DNA of 64,000 bases from Diploptera punctata (GCA_030220185.1 JASPKZ010007250.1:2445501-2509500); one strand, 5' to 3'. Shown: positions 1-9,480, counted from the first letter of the stretch. Program-made: numbers and translations. The notes: generated by a model from the sequence alone, not told the origin.

Positions 1-645
1 GCTGTATGTCTTATGAATTTCATTTCACTGTAAGTTATCCTGCTCTCCTCTCCTTTCCTCAAAGTCCATGCCTCACTGCCGTAGCAAAGTGCAGATCTGG
101 TTAAGGTTTTGTATAACCGTACTCTAGTATCTTCCTTGACTAGTGAAGGTTTCATTACTGTATTTATTATTCCCATAGTTTTATTAAAATTAACAATTCT
201 ACTTGATATGTCTACTTCATACAAATATGTTACTGTATATCCAAGATAGGTAAATTAATTTCTCTTTCCAGTATTTTTTAATATATAGAAATTTTGCTAA
301 ATACGGAGTATTTTCCACGAAAGCCATTACTTTTAAACAAAAGTGTTAATTTTCATATTATATTTGATGACTATTTTGTTAAAATTATAAACTGAACACC
401 GTAATTCGTCTTGTGAAGGTGCCAGTAATGCCACATCATATGCAAAAATTAACATATCTAATTTCATATTTCTATTCAATTGTGTATGTCCATGACGTTG
501 TTCTCTCCATTCTCTAATTATCTGATTCATATATATGATAAATAAAAGTGGCGATAGAGGGCATCCTTGTCTCACTCCCGTATGAATTTCCTGCCATTGT
601 AATAGTTTATTGTCACCTCTTACTGCAATTAAATTAGATCAGTAA
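1..645 (-). mobile_element. RTE-B LINE fragment: RT and C-terminal domain
   Basis: Reading the minus strand, 640-575 gives a stretch ending EIHTG, followed by VRQGCPLSPLLF (reverse transcriptase motif 4 region) and LDMLIFAYDVALLAPS, where the catalytic FADD is mutated to FAYD. Further 3' (about 110-20) reads CYGSEAWTLRKGEESRIT, the C-terminal domain typical of RTE/BovB-like LINEs. The longest open piece is only 80 codons, so the copy is dead. It runs off the left edge of the window, so its 3' end is not seen. Confidence 0.85.
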
Positions 646-1439
646 AGGTTATACATACATTCAATAACATGAAACTCTATAATTTCAGCAATACAAGAAA
701 GCAGTAACTAGACGCAATTATGCAAGAAAGCAGTATCATTATCTGTTCACATTTATTAGAGAACAGAAAAAAAATCAGCTTCTACACCAAACAATAAATA
801 CTGTTTTATGAAAGAGTTTAATTTTAAAATGAGTGCGATTAAAATTTCCTGCAAATACCATTTGTCACTTATGACTGCAATATGAAGAATTTAATTCACA
901 CATGAAGAAATAATTTCCTTAATAAATCACTGTATTGTAAACAAATACGTGCCCCACCTATCATGCAAGATAAATGTTTTCACGATAAATCATGCTGTTA
1001 TAAAAATACAAACAGTCGTGGATCATTGCATTTTCATAATATTACAAAAACTCAGACATTTTTCTTTATAATGAAATAGTTTCTATGGATACAACATTGT
1101 ATATTTCTATGAGCAGTTTAGTTGTATAATATTTAAAGAGATGACACTAGTGAAGTTCTTGCAATTTTCCCTGTATAAATATGTCGAGAACTTGCACAAT
1201 TTATTTTATTATTAAAAATTTATTCTCAATGCTTTTGAACAGTGGGTACTATAAGTTTATTCAGAATAATTTTTTGCAAAAGAATGTTTAGGTATAATAT
1301 CTGATTTGTTTAATTTCAGTCGAAAACAAGAACAAATTTCTCGATCTTATCTGCAGATACCGGGTTTTTACACCTTTGTTGAGTATATATATAAGTTCAA
1401 GATATTCGTTTCTCGTTCTCGGGGAATGGCCAGGTGTCC
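646..1439. other. AT-rich spacer, nothing recognised
   Basis: No ORF, tRNA-like box or repeat copy that I can match elsewhere in the window. Very AT-rich, with A-runs near 765. It may be old unique sequence or an unrecognisable element. Confidence 0.5.
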
Positions 1440-1502
1440 GTTCCAGGACAGGGTACCTTGCTACGTTTACGTAGCAAGTTGAGTACCCTGACCACTGGGA
1501 AC
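1440..1502. repeat. Imperfect palindrome (hairpin)
   Basis: CTTGCTACG (1457-1465) and CGTAGCAAG (1470-1478) form a 9-bp stem around TTTA. CAGGGTAC (1449-1456) and GTACCCTG (1483-1490) extend it after a 4-nt bulge. Partial pairing continues outward (TTCCAGG against CACTGGGAA). No flanking duplication was found. It could be the tip of a foldback element or a chance hairpin. Confidence 0.55.
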
Positions 1503-1599
1503 ATCAGTTATTATTTTTGCAATCCGCAAACTATTTAATTATTATTTTATAATCGTTTTAGTAGCTTAGATCGTATCAGGCAGGCAATGTCTTATTAAA

Positions 1600-1765
1600 T
1601 ATTGTTAGCATCGCAGTTTAAATTTTGGCGAAAATCGACCACTCTTAGGTCTAGGGTTCGAGTCCCGGTTGGGGCAATTTTTTTTTCATTAAATATTTTT
1701 TTTAGATGATTTGCCTGAGTGTATTAATTTGCATATTATTACCATAAAAAGGTTTACAGCATAAA
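1600..1765 (+). repeat. SINE-6, copy 1 (tRNA-derived)
   Basis: A Pol III B-box-like string GGGTTCGAGTCCCGGTTGG lies at 1654-1672, followed by T-runs and a body containing AGATGATTTGCCTGA and TATTAATTT. The same body follows a tRNA-like head 290 bp downstream, so the two define a family. The A box is poorly preserved here. Confidence 0.55.
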
Positions 1766-1889
1766 TTAATGAAAAAATTCAACATAATGTCTTCATGATT
1801 TAAGAAGCAACCCACTGTGAATTAATTTTCACTGCTACTGGAACGCGGGTTACAAGGGAGAGACTGAAATTTGTGTCAGGATTGAAACT

Positions 1890-2045
1890 TGTTTGGATAG
1901 CTCAAGTTGGTAAGAACAACAGCCCGTAAAGACGGTGTCTTGGGTTCAAGTCCCAGTTCAGGGAAAATTTTCTCCCTTTAAAAATTAATTCAGATGATTT
2001 GCCTGATATATTAATTTACGTTTTTCTATCATAAACATATTTTAA
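1890..2045 (+). repeat. SINE-6, copy 2 (tRNA-derived)
   Basis: The tRNA-like head shows an A-box region TGGATAGCTCAAGTTGG (about 1894-1910) and a B box GGGTTCAAGTCCCAG (1941-1955). The body then shares CAGATGATTTGCCTGATATA with copy 1. Only the head is tRNA-like; the remainder is SINE body. Confidence 0.6.
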
Positions 2046-2489
2046 TAAATCAAACCAGAGGCTAATATGAATATAACGGCAATGCCTCAAGGATATTATT
2101 GTAATTTCATTTTAATATTTGTGATGTTGAATTTTATTGAAACACGTTTGTCGTGGTTGAGTGGAAAAGTTGGTCACATGACCTTAACTTCAGTTGGGAG
2201 GAAAATAATAAATATATAACTGTGTAAAAATGAATGTATGCTTATGTGTGTATGTGAATTTCCAACCAAGTTTGTGGCAAGTACCAATTACATTTTGGAA
2301 AAGTGACTGTAATGAATTAACAAATTCTTGGTTATTTAAAAAAGGGTCAAAACAAGGCACGGCGTTTCGTTTCCGGAGGACGGCGCAGCTGTCATGATAC
2401 TGGATGATTATGATGATGATATATATAGAGAAGTTCGGTTAATGTGGACAATTCTGTTTGAGTGGACCCTGTTAATATCTTTATTAATT
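2046..2489. other. Spacer with a decayed LINE 3' tail (2148-2215)
   Basis: At 2148-2215 the string GTTTGTCGTGGTTGAGTGG, then a CACATGACCTTAACT stretch, is a diverged copy of the LINE 3' tail seen at 46097-46165 and 50250-50320. The rest of the interval has no recognisable feature. Confidence 0.45.
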
Positions 2490-2712
2490 GGTGTCGCTTC
2501 GAACAGAAAATATTTTAACTTTTTCCCCTCATCAACTTTGACGGGTTCAAGGCCATTTTTTTATTCTTTGTGTGAAGAAGCGTTTATTTGTGATATGATA
2601 TTTATGAAAATGACAATCTTAAAAGTTTTTAAAGCTAAGAATCAATTCTTAATTTCTGGTATTGATATTACAAATGTTGAAAGAACTCCTAAATATATTA
2701 TCCGCTGCTACG
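2490..2712 (+). repeat. Dispersed repeat P, copy 1
   Basis: This segment recurs at about 55330-55545 in the same orientation. Shared strings include GAACAGAAAATATTT, GGTTCAAGGCCA-like, TTTATGAAAATGAC and AATCAATTCTTAATTTCT. The 107-codon open frame over 2394-2717 has no recognisable motif. It is interrupted in the second copy, so I treat it as non-coding. Confidence 0.6.
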
Positions 2713-2765
2713 CCTAAATAAATCATAATGTGTTTTTACCTTTAGTGGAATAAGTAAAAGGCAAA

Positions 2766-3174
2766 CATAAAATTAGAAAAGAAACCAAGATAAAAATGTA
2801 TAATGTTATGGCAGTTCCCACAATATTGTATGGATGTGAAACTTGGGCTCCACTGAAAAAACAGAAGGATAGAATACAGACGGTGGAAATGAGGTTCCTA
2901 AGACAAGTAAAAGGATGTACATGACTTGATAGAATAAGACATGAGGATATAAGAGAAGAAATTGAAAGTACAGCCTTTGTTGGATTAGGTCACGAATTAC
3001 AGACAGAAATGGATTGATCATATGGATGGAATGAGTAAGGAGAGATATCCATTGTTAACAAGAAATTATCAAGCAAGAGGAAGACGTAATGTTGGAAAAC
3101 CTAGAAGACGTTGGGCTGATGCATTATGAAGTCGGAACGGGCAATTGCCTAATCCCTGGGAGTGATGATGATGA
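2766..3174 (+). mobile_element. RTE-C LINE, 5'-truncated, with 20-bp TSD
   Basis: Conceptual translation gives VMAVPTILYGCETWAPLKKQ, then RIQTVEMRFLRQVKGCT, with stops and a frameshift, and near the 3' end NVGKPRRRWADAL. It terminates in GATGATGATGATG. The insert is bounded by a perfect 20-bp duplication, TGGAATAAGTAAAAGGCAAA, at 2746-2765 and 3175-3194. This is target-primed insertion with 5' truncation, and one of the clearest element boundaries in the window. Confidence 0.9.
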
Positions 3175-3372
3175 TGGAATAAGTAAAAGGCAAAAAATAT
3201 AAATTTATATCATAATTACTTTTAGATACCCCGTGCTGTTTACCAGGTGTTGGCCGCAAATCTCCGTAGTCCGATGTACTTGGCAAAAATGAGCTCGAAG
3301 ACTATATTCGTTATTTTGTGTTATCCGCAAAAGAATACCCGCTGTGCGCTGCAATGCCTTCCCTACTTATTC

Positions 3373-4042
3373 CGATCTTCTTGGCATCAATGAAAGACAA
3401 AAATGGTTATTGTGAGTTATCCGTAAAATATAAACATAATTACGATGTCGCGTACTTTTTTGTAGAGTTTTTTGAGATATTCAATTCTGTGTACATTGAT
3501 TTCGTTTATGAATTATGGTTTAGGCAGAGTAAGCCATTTAAGCGTACAAAACTACTTTTTTTTTACATGTTTCACTACAAAGGGTGATTTTTAAGGGTGA
3601 AGGGCTTGAGCATTAAACTGCCCTATAACCTTTAACGTTCCCGAGAAAATCCTGAACATTTTGCAAAAATCCGCATCAGAATCGGATAAAAGGTATGGCA
3701 GTGCACGTTTGCTCGGAAACCGATCTTCTTGGCATCAATGAAAGACAAAAATCGCTATTGTGAGATATCTGTAAAAGATAAACATATACTATCGCGGACT
3801 TTATTGTAGAATTTTTTGAGATATTCAATTCTGTGTACATTAATTTTATGTATGTGTTATGGTTTAGGCAGCGTAAACTATTTAAGCGTCAAAAATACAT
3901 TTTTTTGAAGTTTTTCACGTTTTTAAGGGTGTAGGAGTTGAGTATCACAACTCTCTTATAGCCTATGTTCATTCCGAGAATTTGCTGAACATTTTACAAA
4001 AAAACGCACCACAATCGGATGAACGGTATGACTGCGCATAAA
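3373..4042 (+). repeat. Tandem repeat, two units of about 348 and 320 bp
   Basis: CGATCTTCTTGGCATCAATG starts at 3373 and again at 3721, giving a 348-bp period. Both units contain GAGATATTCAATTCTGTGTAC, split here as GAGATATTCAATTC then TGTGTACATT, then ATGGTTTAGGCAG and a CGGAT(A/G)AA end. The units differ by substitutions and small deletions. A further fragment of the same family lies at 52343-52390. Confidence 0.8.
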
Positions 4043-4573
4043 ATACGAAAAAAACAAACGCATTTTTATATATTAGAAGATTTAGGATTTTTTGTTACAT
4101 ATTTATGGGGTAAACTATATAAAAATCCGGCCTCCGCTAATAACATACTATTACAAGATCGATCAGTCTTACCAAATATGAGAATCAATAAAATAAAGAG
4201 AGTTTAAGTTTGTAGTACCGATAACATACGGTTCGAACACAAACTTCTCTGATGAAAGAGAGAGGGAGAGAAGAAAAGTTGAGAACTGGTCGCCAGCAAT
4301 TTCGTTTTAGTGTCCAAAAGTTTTTCTACTCTGTCCGAACGTTACGGTCTGGAATTCGATTTCATTTTGAACGACTCCAAGGGACACGGGATGCTCTTCA
4401 TGGAACACGAAATGCTAGATGGAAAATCACGTCAGCGAGACAATACTTCCGCAACAAAACTCGATTTTTTTAAACTCTGAAGCAAACTTGTTACCTTCAG
4501 ACTTGTTCAAATAAAATGCAACAATACACTCAGAGACATCGAAACTTCAGAATGTTACATAACTTATGACATG
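4043..4573. other. Spacer with no recognised element
   Basis: Two short open frames (62 and 73 codons) show no family motif. The stretch 4210-4490 is less AT-rich than its surroundings but has no copy elsewhere in the window that I can see. Confidence 0.45.
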
Positions 4574-5276
4574 ATTAACTACCTGATTGGTATTATTGAA
4601 CCCGTAGTACATGGCGTCCACCGCTGTGGTCTCGAGGTAACGTGCTGCCTTGTCACGCAGCGGGCCCGGGTTCGATACCCGGTTGGGACAGTTCTTCTGG
4701 TTGAGGTTTTTATCGGGGTTTTTCCTCGTCTATAAGACAAATCTCAGGATAACTTTAAGGCCCAAACGGTCCCCGAAATCATATGGCCATCATCATCATC
4801 CTTATGATTATCATCATCATCACCATTCTTCACCGGTGTGGAAAGCAGCGGGAAGCTACCACATCTACAATTCCTTAGTAAAGCTGCAAAGCATAGCATG
4901 ATAATGGTATGATTGCAGTGAAAGACCTGCCCTCGGACAGAATTACTATGGATGGATGGAAGTACATGGCCGCGCGGGCGTAATTTCCCAACACATCTTA
5001 TCCTGAGCTAATGTTTTCCAATCATGGCCGCAAGGACATAAGCTCTCCATACATGCCTATCCTTAGCTAATGCCTTCCAATCATTCCCTGTATAATCCAC
5101 TTAAATCAAATCATTGTTAATATTAATTTCCCATTTCATTCTTGGTATATATATCAACTGGGCGTCTTCCCTCTGGTTTTCCTTCAAGAAGCTTCCATGA
5201 ACGTCTTTCATTCGTGCCACATGTCCTGCCCATCGAAGTCTACGAGGCTCAACTGTTCTTATTATATCTGGCTTTC
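4574..5276 (-). mobile_element. RTE-A LINE 3' end, interrupted by SINE-1
   Basis: Minus-strand RTE-A. The 3' terminus (about 4574-4615) and the region 4971-5276 match the RTE-A C-terminal coding and 3' end: ATAAGCTCTCCATACAT, AATGTTTTCCAATCAT, ATCAACTGGGCGT and GTGCCACATGTCCTGCCCAT. SINE-1 sits between the two halves. A partial internal duplication of the 3' portion is visible (the string GCTAATG-TTCCAATCAT occurs twice, near 5010 and 5070). The LINE continues after the MITE at 5719. Confidence 0.85.
4616..4960 (+). repeat. SINE-1, nearly full length, with 10-bp TSD
   Basis: Pol III A box (TGGTCTCGAGGTAACG) and B box (GGGTTCGATACCC) in a tRNA-like head. A body follows with GGCCCAAACGGTCCCCGAAA, a (CAT)n region, CACCGGTGTGGAAAGC, and the end ATGGATGGATGG. 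AGTACATGGC flanks it at 4606-4615 and 4961-4970. It is inserted inside RTE-A and so is younger. The histidine-rich reading over the (CAT)n tract is not a gene. Confidence 0.92.
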
Positions 5277-5278
5277 TA

Positions 5279-5716
5279 CAGGTGTAACGTAACTCAATGG
5301 CAAAATTTCAGGAATGACTTCCACATATGGATAGAACAAAAAAAGTGTATTACAACATGGGTCCGGAAATTTATAATTACGGAGTTATTCGAACTTTTAT
5401 GAATGTTAGGTTATTAAGGTTTACAGTAGTTATTGACGGTCTGTTTTCTGTTGATTGTAGGCTGCTGTGATGTAAACAAATGAAGAATATGCCTGTATTG
5501 AGGCACAAGGAGGTCACTTTGAACATTTCATCTGACAGAACAGAGCGCTCCAACAAGTCCCTTTCATTTTTGTCGCCATGTACTAACATTCATAAAAGTT
5601 CGAATAACTCTGTAATTATCAATTTCCGGACCCATGTTGTAATACACTTCTTTTTATTCTCTCCATACGAGGAACTCATTCTTGATAATTTTGCCGTTGA
5701 GTTATGTTACACCCTG
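5279..5716. mobile_element. TA-flanked MITE with 130-bp inverted repeats
   Basis: Terminal inverted repeats at 5279-5407 and 5584-5716. The outer end reads CAGGTGTAACGTAACTCAAT on the left and the complement of CAGGGTGTAACATAACTCAA on the right. TA lies at 5277-5278 and 5717-5718. Removing the element plus one TA restores the interrupted RTE-A string TTTCTATAAAGAC. The TA target suggests a non-autonomous Tc1/mariner-type element, but no transposase is present. Confidence 0.88.
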
Positions 5717-5718
5717 TA

Positions 5719-5806
5719 TAAAGACTATTTAGTTCACTGTTGTTTTGTCTTCTCCATTCACCTGTCTGTTCATCTCTTTGGTCCAAATTTTTTCCCTAAG
5801 AACTTC
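5719..5806 (-). mobile_element. RTE-A LINE, continuation after the MITE
   Basis: Resumes the RTE-A copy broken at 5277: TTCTCCATTCACCTGTCTG and TCATCTCTTTGGTCC, ending near CCTAAGAACTT. This is the complement of the coding stretch around GPKRDEQTGEWR. Its 5' boundary is at about 5806. Confidence 0.8.
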
Positions 5807-5849
5807 GTGGTTACTGTTATTAAATAAATATCCTCGAATGGTATCCAAC

Positions 5850-6170
5850 TAAGAGTCGGGTCGAGGAATGAGATAAGATGAGATGAAGCCCCTATAATCA
5901 TAGGGTCTGTAAACGACGAGGATGCAGACAGACCACGCCTGACGGACCGTTAAAGGGACGGAAGAATTAAATGAAACGAAATGGATGAGATCGGTATGGA
6001 GAAATGGTGGAATCAAATTTGTGGCAGAAGAAAACGGGAGAAACCCTGAGAAAAACCTGCCCAAGCTCCGTTCCGTACACCACGAAACCCACAAGGAGTG
6101 ACCGAGACTCGATCTCGGGATCCCAGCGGTGAGAGACGAGTGTCTAACAGCTTGCGTCCACGGAGCCTCA
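5850..6170 (-). repeat. SINE-4 (tRNA-derived)
   Basis: On the minus strand, from 6170 leftwards, GCTCCGTGGACGCAAGCTG resembles a tRNA 5' half and GATCGAGTCTCGG resembles a B box. A 250-bp body runs to CTCATTCCTCGACC. Only one copy is seen in the window, so the family assignment rests on the head alone. Confidence 0.6.
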
Positions 6171-6175
6171 TACGG

Positions 6176-6202
6176 TTACTGTTATTCTCCTACCTCATTC
6201 TT
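6176..6202 (-). mobile_element. RTE-A LINE, left half of an interrupted copy
   Basis: TTATTCTCCTACCTCATTCTT matches the RTE-A minus strand and resumes at 6724 after an RTE-B insertion. The boundary string CCTACCTCATTCTT (6189-6202) is repeated at 6724-6737 with one mismatch. Confidence 0.75.
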
Positions 6203-6723
6203 CTTCTTCTTCTTCTTCTTCCTTCCAAGTATTAGGCCAAGGCCTGTTACGATCCTATAGATAATTTTCCCTGCAGCGTTTCATAGGACGGCCCAGAGAT
6301 CTTCGTCCTCTTGGTATATAATTATAAACAGCTTTGGCGATCCGATTTGAACTCATTCTTTCAAGATGGTGTTTCCAATTTAGTTGGTACTGTTTAATAT
6401 ATTCCAAAATTGGCATAGTCTTCAATTCTTTTAATATATAGGTGTTCCTTTTCCGAACCCATCTGGTGTAACCCGCTGTTCTGCTCAAGAATCTCATTTC
6501 ACAAGCCGTTATTCTGCTTTCATGTTGTCTTTTTAGTGTCCATGCTTCACTACCATAGGTCAACACTGGTCTAGCCAGAGTGTTATATAAACGTAATCTG
6601 GTGTTTTTTTGTACAAGGGATGGTTTCATAACTTGATTAATAATTCCCAAACTTTTATTATAACTAGTAATTTTTTCAGGGATACCCTTTTCATCCCAGA
6701 TAGAGAGATAATATCCAAGATAT
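6203..6723 (-). mobile_element. RTE-B LINE 3' end inserted in RTE-A
   Basis: A 157-codon open frame (6728-6255, minus) covers the LINE C-terminal domain: NTLARPVLTYGSEAWTLKRQ, ESRITACEMRFLSRTAGYTR, a HHLERMSS segment, then RGRRSLGRPMKR. Its 3' end is a (GAA)n tail, written (TTC)n at 6201-6221. The 14-bp TSD of the host RTE-A flanks it. It is 5'-truncated within the domain following the RT. Confidence 0.88.
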
Positions 6724-6917
6724 CCCACCTCATTCTTGAGCTGTCAACTGAACGTTTACCCTCTGGTTTTCCTACAAAATTTTCAATGCCCCTATTTCAT
6801 TCCCCATTCGAGCCACATGTCCTACCAATCGAAGTCTACGAGACTTAACTGTCCTTATTACATTTGGTTTCCTATAAAGATAATGTAGCTCACCGTTATG
6901 AAGTCTTTCCATTCTTA
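6724..6917 (-). mobile_element. RTE-A LINE, right half of an interrupted copy
   Basis: Continues the copy broken at 6202: CTGTCAACTGAACGTTTACC, ATTCGAGCCACATGTCCTAC, then TAAAGATAATGTAGCTCACC. It ends at a truncation near 6917. Confidence 0.78.
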
Positions 6918-6933
6918 GCATCATGCACTGCTT

Positions 6934-7115
6934 ACTTTTTTTAGTGTATAGTGCTTTTGTGTTATTATTTAATTGTAATATTACTGTGTTTTCTTTATGT
7001 AATTGTAATGTTATTGCTTTTTTTAGTGTATAATGCTATTGTGTTATTATTTAATTGTAATATTATTGCGTTTTCTTTATGTAATTGTAATGTTATTGCT
7101 TTTTTTTTGTTTTGT
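6934..7115 (+). repeat. Tandem repeat, 82-bp period, about 2.2 copies
   Basis: TTAGTGTATA begins at 6941 and 7023. Each unit carries TTGTGTTATTATTTAATTG and TTTCTTTATGTAATTGTAAT. The copies are almost identical, which points to a recent duplication. The apparent 69-codon hydrophobic frame across it is a by-product of T-richness. Confidence 0.8.
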
Positions 7116-7500
7116 TGTTTATTTTTCTTCACACTAGTAGCAATTATTTCTTTATTGTAACGGACTGTCAAAAGCACGTACGGCTTACTGCCCGTGCGAC
7201 CCATATTTGTAAATAATATTGTAAATATCTTACTTTTGTCTAATAAAGTCCTACTACTACTACTACTACTACTACTTAATGTAGTTTTCACCCAAAGAAC
7301 TAATTGGGGAATTATTTTACCTCCGTACAATTTTATCCCAATTATTGACGGTTGCATTTTTACGGTGAAAAATCGTTACTGTTTCGACGAAGGCATTTTT
7401 TATCGCCTTCAATCTGTCCTGCATGGATAAACCTTTCGGCAGCAATGCTACCGCGGGCATATTTCTCGAGTTAATTTAAGCACGCAAGCCATTCCATCAC
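7116..7500. other. Spacer ending a putative element in (CTA)n
   Basis: 7130-7250 ends with TAATAAAGT, then a (CTA)n microsatellite at about 7248-7276, the layout of a LINE or mRNA-derived 3' end; no coding match supports this. 7280-7480 is moderately GC-rich and unmatched in the window. Confidence 0.4.
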
Positions 7501-7516
7501 GACAAGGTAAAGATTT

Positions 7517-7857
7517 ATGACATGGTTAAGTAACTTAAATAGATATCAAATGATATGTGGAACAATTAAAAGGACGCTAAAAACAATACGAATAGACACT
7601 AAAATGAAGCTCTACAAAGTAATGGCAGTCGTGCTATTATGCATTAGAGAGACTCTTGACTTCCCAACTCCTTTCAAAAAATGTAAAATAAAAATATACA
7701 AAACTATTATTCTACCAGTTATATTACATGGGTGCGAAACATGGACTCTTACTTTAAGGGAGGAAAGGAGATTACGAGTATTTGAGAATAAAGTTCTTAG
7801 GAAAATTTTTGGACCAAAGAGAGATGAACAGACAGGCGAATGGAGAAGACTGAGGTA
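7517..7857 (+). mobile_element. Mosaic LINE: RTE-C 5' part joined to RTE-A
   Basis: One open frame of 113 codons. Codons 1-40 read like RTE-C (ICGTIKRTL, then KLYKVMAV); the remainder is RTE-A (KIYKTIILPVILHGCETW, then VFENKVLRKIFGPKRD). The switch falls in TGCTATTAT (7632-7640), a string present in the RTE-A sequence at the same place. In neither family does this order of segments occur elsewhere in the window. It ends abruptly at 7857. Confidence 0.8.
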
Positions 7858-8060
7858 AAAATTAACAATTGGTACTTTAGAAACCGTTCCGTTTCCGCGT
7901 TGTAAAGGTTTCCGGCTTATACAGGACGATTTTACATATAAAATCGTACCGTTCTGGAGATTTCTTTCTGTCTATACAGGCTTCCTTCTTATGAAGGTTC
8001 CGGCAAAGACAGATTTCACTGTATATATATACACACACATAAATTATACGTTGACATCAG
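7858..8060. other. Unrecognised sequence, internally repetitive
   Basis: AAACCGTTCC, GGTTTCCGGCTTATACAGG and TATACAGGCTTCC-type strings recur locally, suggesting a small degenerate tandem or foldback structure. No coding match. Confidence 0.35.
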
Positions 8061-8240
8061 TACGAAAGCATGCCGAAGATGAAACATGTTTTCAAAGGCC
8101 TTCATGATTTTGTTAATTAACTGAGATTTGAAAAAAGTCAATTCTAATTGAGAAAGACGGATATGTAAAGGTACTTATATAATTATATAACAAATTAATA
8201 CATAACCTCAAATTGTGATAACAATGAATTTGAAAATAAT
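8060..8240 (+). repeat. Diverged half of the foldback cassette at 8915
   Basis: GAAGATGAAACATG, TTTTCAAAGGCCTTC and TTATACATAACCTCAA-like strings line up with the right arm and tail of the cassette at 9086-9230. Only one arm is present. Confidence 0.5.
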
Positions 8241-8248
8241 GATCAAAG

Positions 8249-8470
8249 GAATGTTTCCTTAAAGGGAATTATTCCTGTGGTTGCCCATGGTTGTAATTTA
8301 GGTTAAGGACTCTCCTGGTACTTCATTATAATTTATCATCTATCATATCATCGGGGTAACGTAACTCCACCTTCCAGGTGCCCCAACATAACAAATGCAT
8401 TATAATTCCGTCAATGCCAGGGGAGAAATCCAGAAATGTCATAAAAACAACTCGATGGCATTGGACAAAA
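8249..8470 (+). repeat. SINE-2, 5'-truncated
   Basis: Body of SINE-2: AAAGGGAATTATTCCTGTGG, TTGCCCATGGT, AGGACTCTCCTGG, ATCATCGGGGTAACGTAACT and AATGCCAGGGGAGAAA. The tRNA-like head is absent. Compare the full copy at 32720-33020. Confidence 0.85.
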
Positions 8471-8900
8471 TAAATATATATATCAGTGTAATTAGAATGG
8501 AGAAAGGGGATGCGCTTAAGAACTAAACATGTTTTCGAATGCTAAAGGAAACGGAATTTGAATTCCATGTGTACGAGAGAGTCTGTGGAACTTTCCTGAA
8601 TAACATTAAAACTTGGGTGAGCAGTGTCATTGTTTTTTGCCAACAAAACTTTAGTCAATAAATATTTATAATTCGCAGTATGCATTTCTCTTTCAGAAAT
8701 GCCACAATGTAATGTTGATGTTTAATTTTAAACAATTATGTAATTGCACAACAATACAGTGCGAATATCGGAGATTCTAATTTTCCTGTATGCGGGCTCT
8801 ATAAGGTTATCTGCAACGAGCAGATCTGCTGATCTCCCGGTATTGAAACATTTAGTTTATTTACTTCTGTTCGTATATCTTCTTTTCGTTTTCGAACTGG
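8471..8900. other. Spacer, no recognised element
   Basis: AT-rich sequence with one 61-codon frame that lacks any motif. No copy elsewhere in the window was noticed. Confidence 0.45.
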
Positions 8901-8914
8901 TTTTGTATAGCCAG

Positions 8915-9251
8915 ATGTTAAATATATAATTTTTACCTGGTAAGTCGGTCGTCCTCAAATAAATTATTAAACTTCAAGTTATTCTAATATGAAGGCCTTT
9001 CGAAAACAATGTTTCATCTTCTGAGTTAGGTTGTATAACGGATTTATGTGTGCGGTTATATAACACCATCAGTTCTAGTTAAAACGCAGAAGATGAAACA
9101 TTGTTTTCAAAAGGCCTCCATATTAGAATAACTTGAAGAAGTTTAATAATTTAGTTGAGGACGACTGACTTACCAGGTAAAAATTATATAATTAACATCT
9201 TATTACATAACCTCAACGGTGCTTTAATATGAATTTTAAAAGTGTTGATTG
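8915..9251. mobile_element. Foldback cassette (PLE-FB) with 13-bp TSD
   Basis: Inverted arms at about 8915-9022 and 9086-9198: the left reads TTTTTACCTGGTAAGTCGGT and the right ends with its complement. TTTGTATAGCCAG flanks the unit at 8902-8914 and 9252-9264. Each arm carries, on one strand, AGAAGATGAAACATTGTTTT and then a CGAAAGG-like segment. This is the layout GAAGAT-stem-GAAA discussed for the other cassettes. I infer a Penelope-like terminal structure; no coding part is present. Confidence 0.7.
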
Positions 9252-9264
9252 TTTGTATAGCCAG

Positions 9265-9480
9265 CCACAACCTACAAAAAGTCATTTTTTAAGTTTCTAT
9301 TCTTCGATCGGTTTTTGATTAAGACCCAGTGTTCCGATCCATATAGTAGTGTTGGAACCACCATGGTTTTATGAAATTTTAAAAGCGTCTCCTTTCTAGT
9401 TCCCTAGACTAGGATGTATTGTACAGTTCGAAAACTTAGTTTTCCAATGCGCTGTAAGCATAATTAAAAAATGATATAAC
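9265..9480 (-). mobile_element. LINE C-terminal fragment
   Basis: The minus-strand reading gives KFHKTMVVPTLLYGSEHWVL, then IKNRSKN, the tyrosine-glycine-serine-glutamate core of the RTE-like C-terminal domain. About 70 codons survive, without RT. Confidence 0.7.

Noticed and set aside
2394..2717. 107-codon ORF as a small secreted or membrane protein
   Set aside because: It overlaps dispersed repeat P, and the second copy (55330-55545) breaks the frame.
4780..4830. Histidine-rich reading frames over (CAT)n in SINE-1 copies
   Set aside because: They translate the SINE's simple-repeat segment and occur in every copy on either strand; there is no selection for coding.
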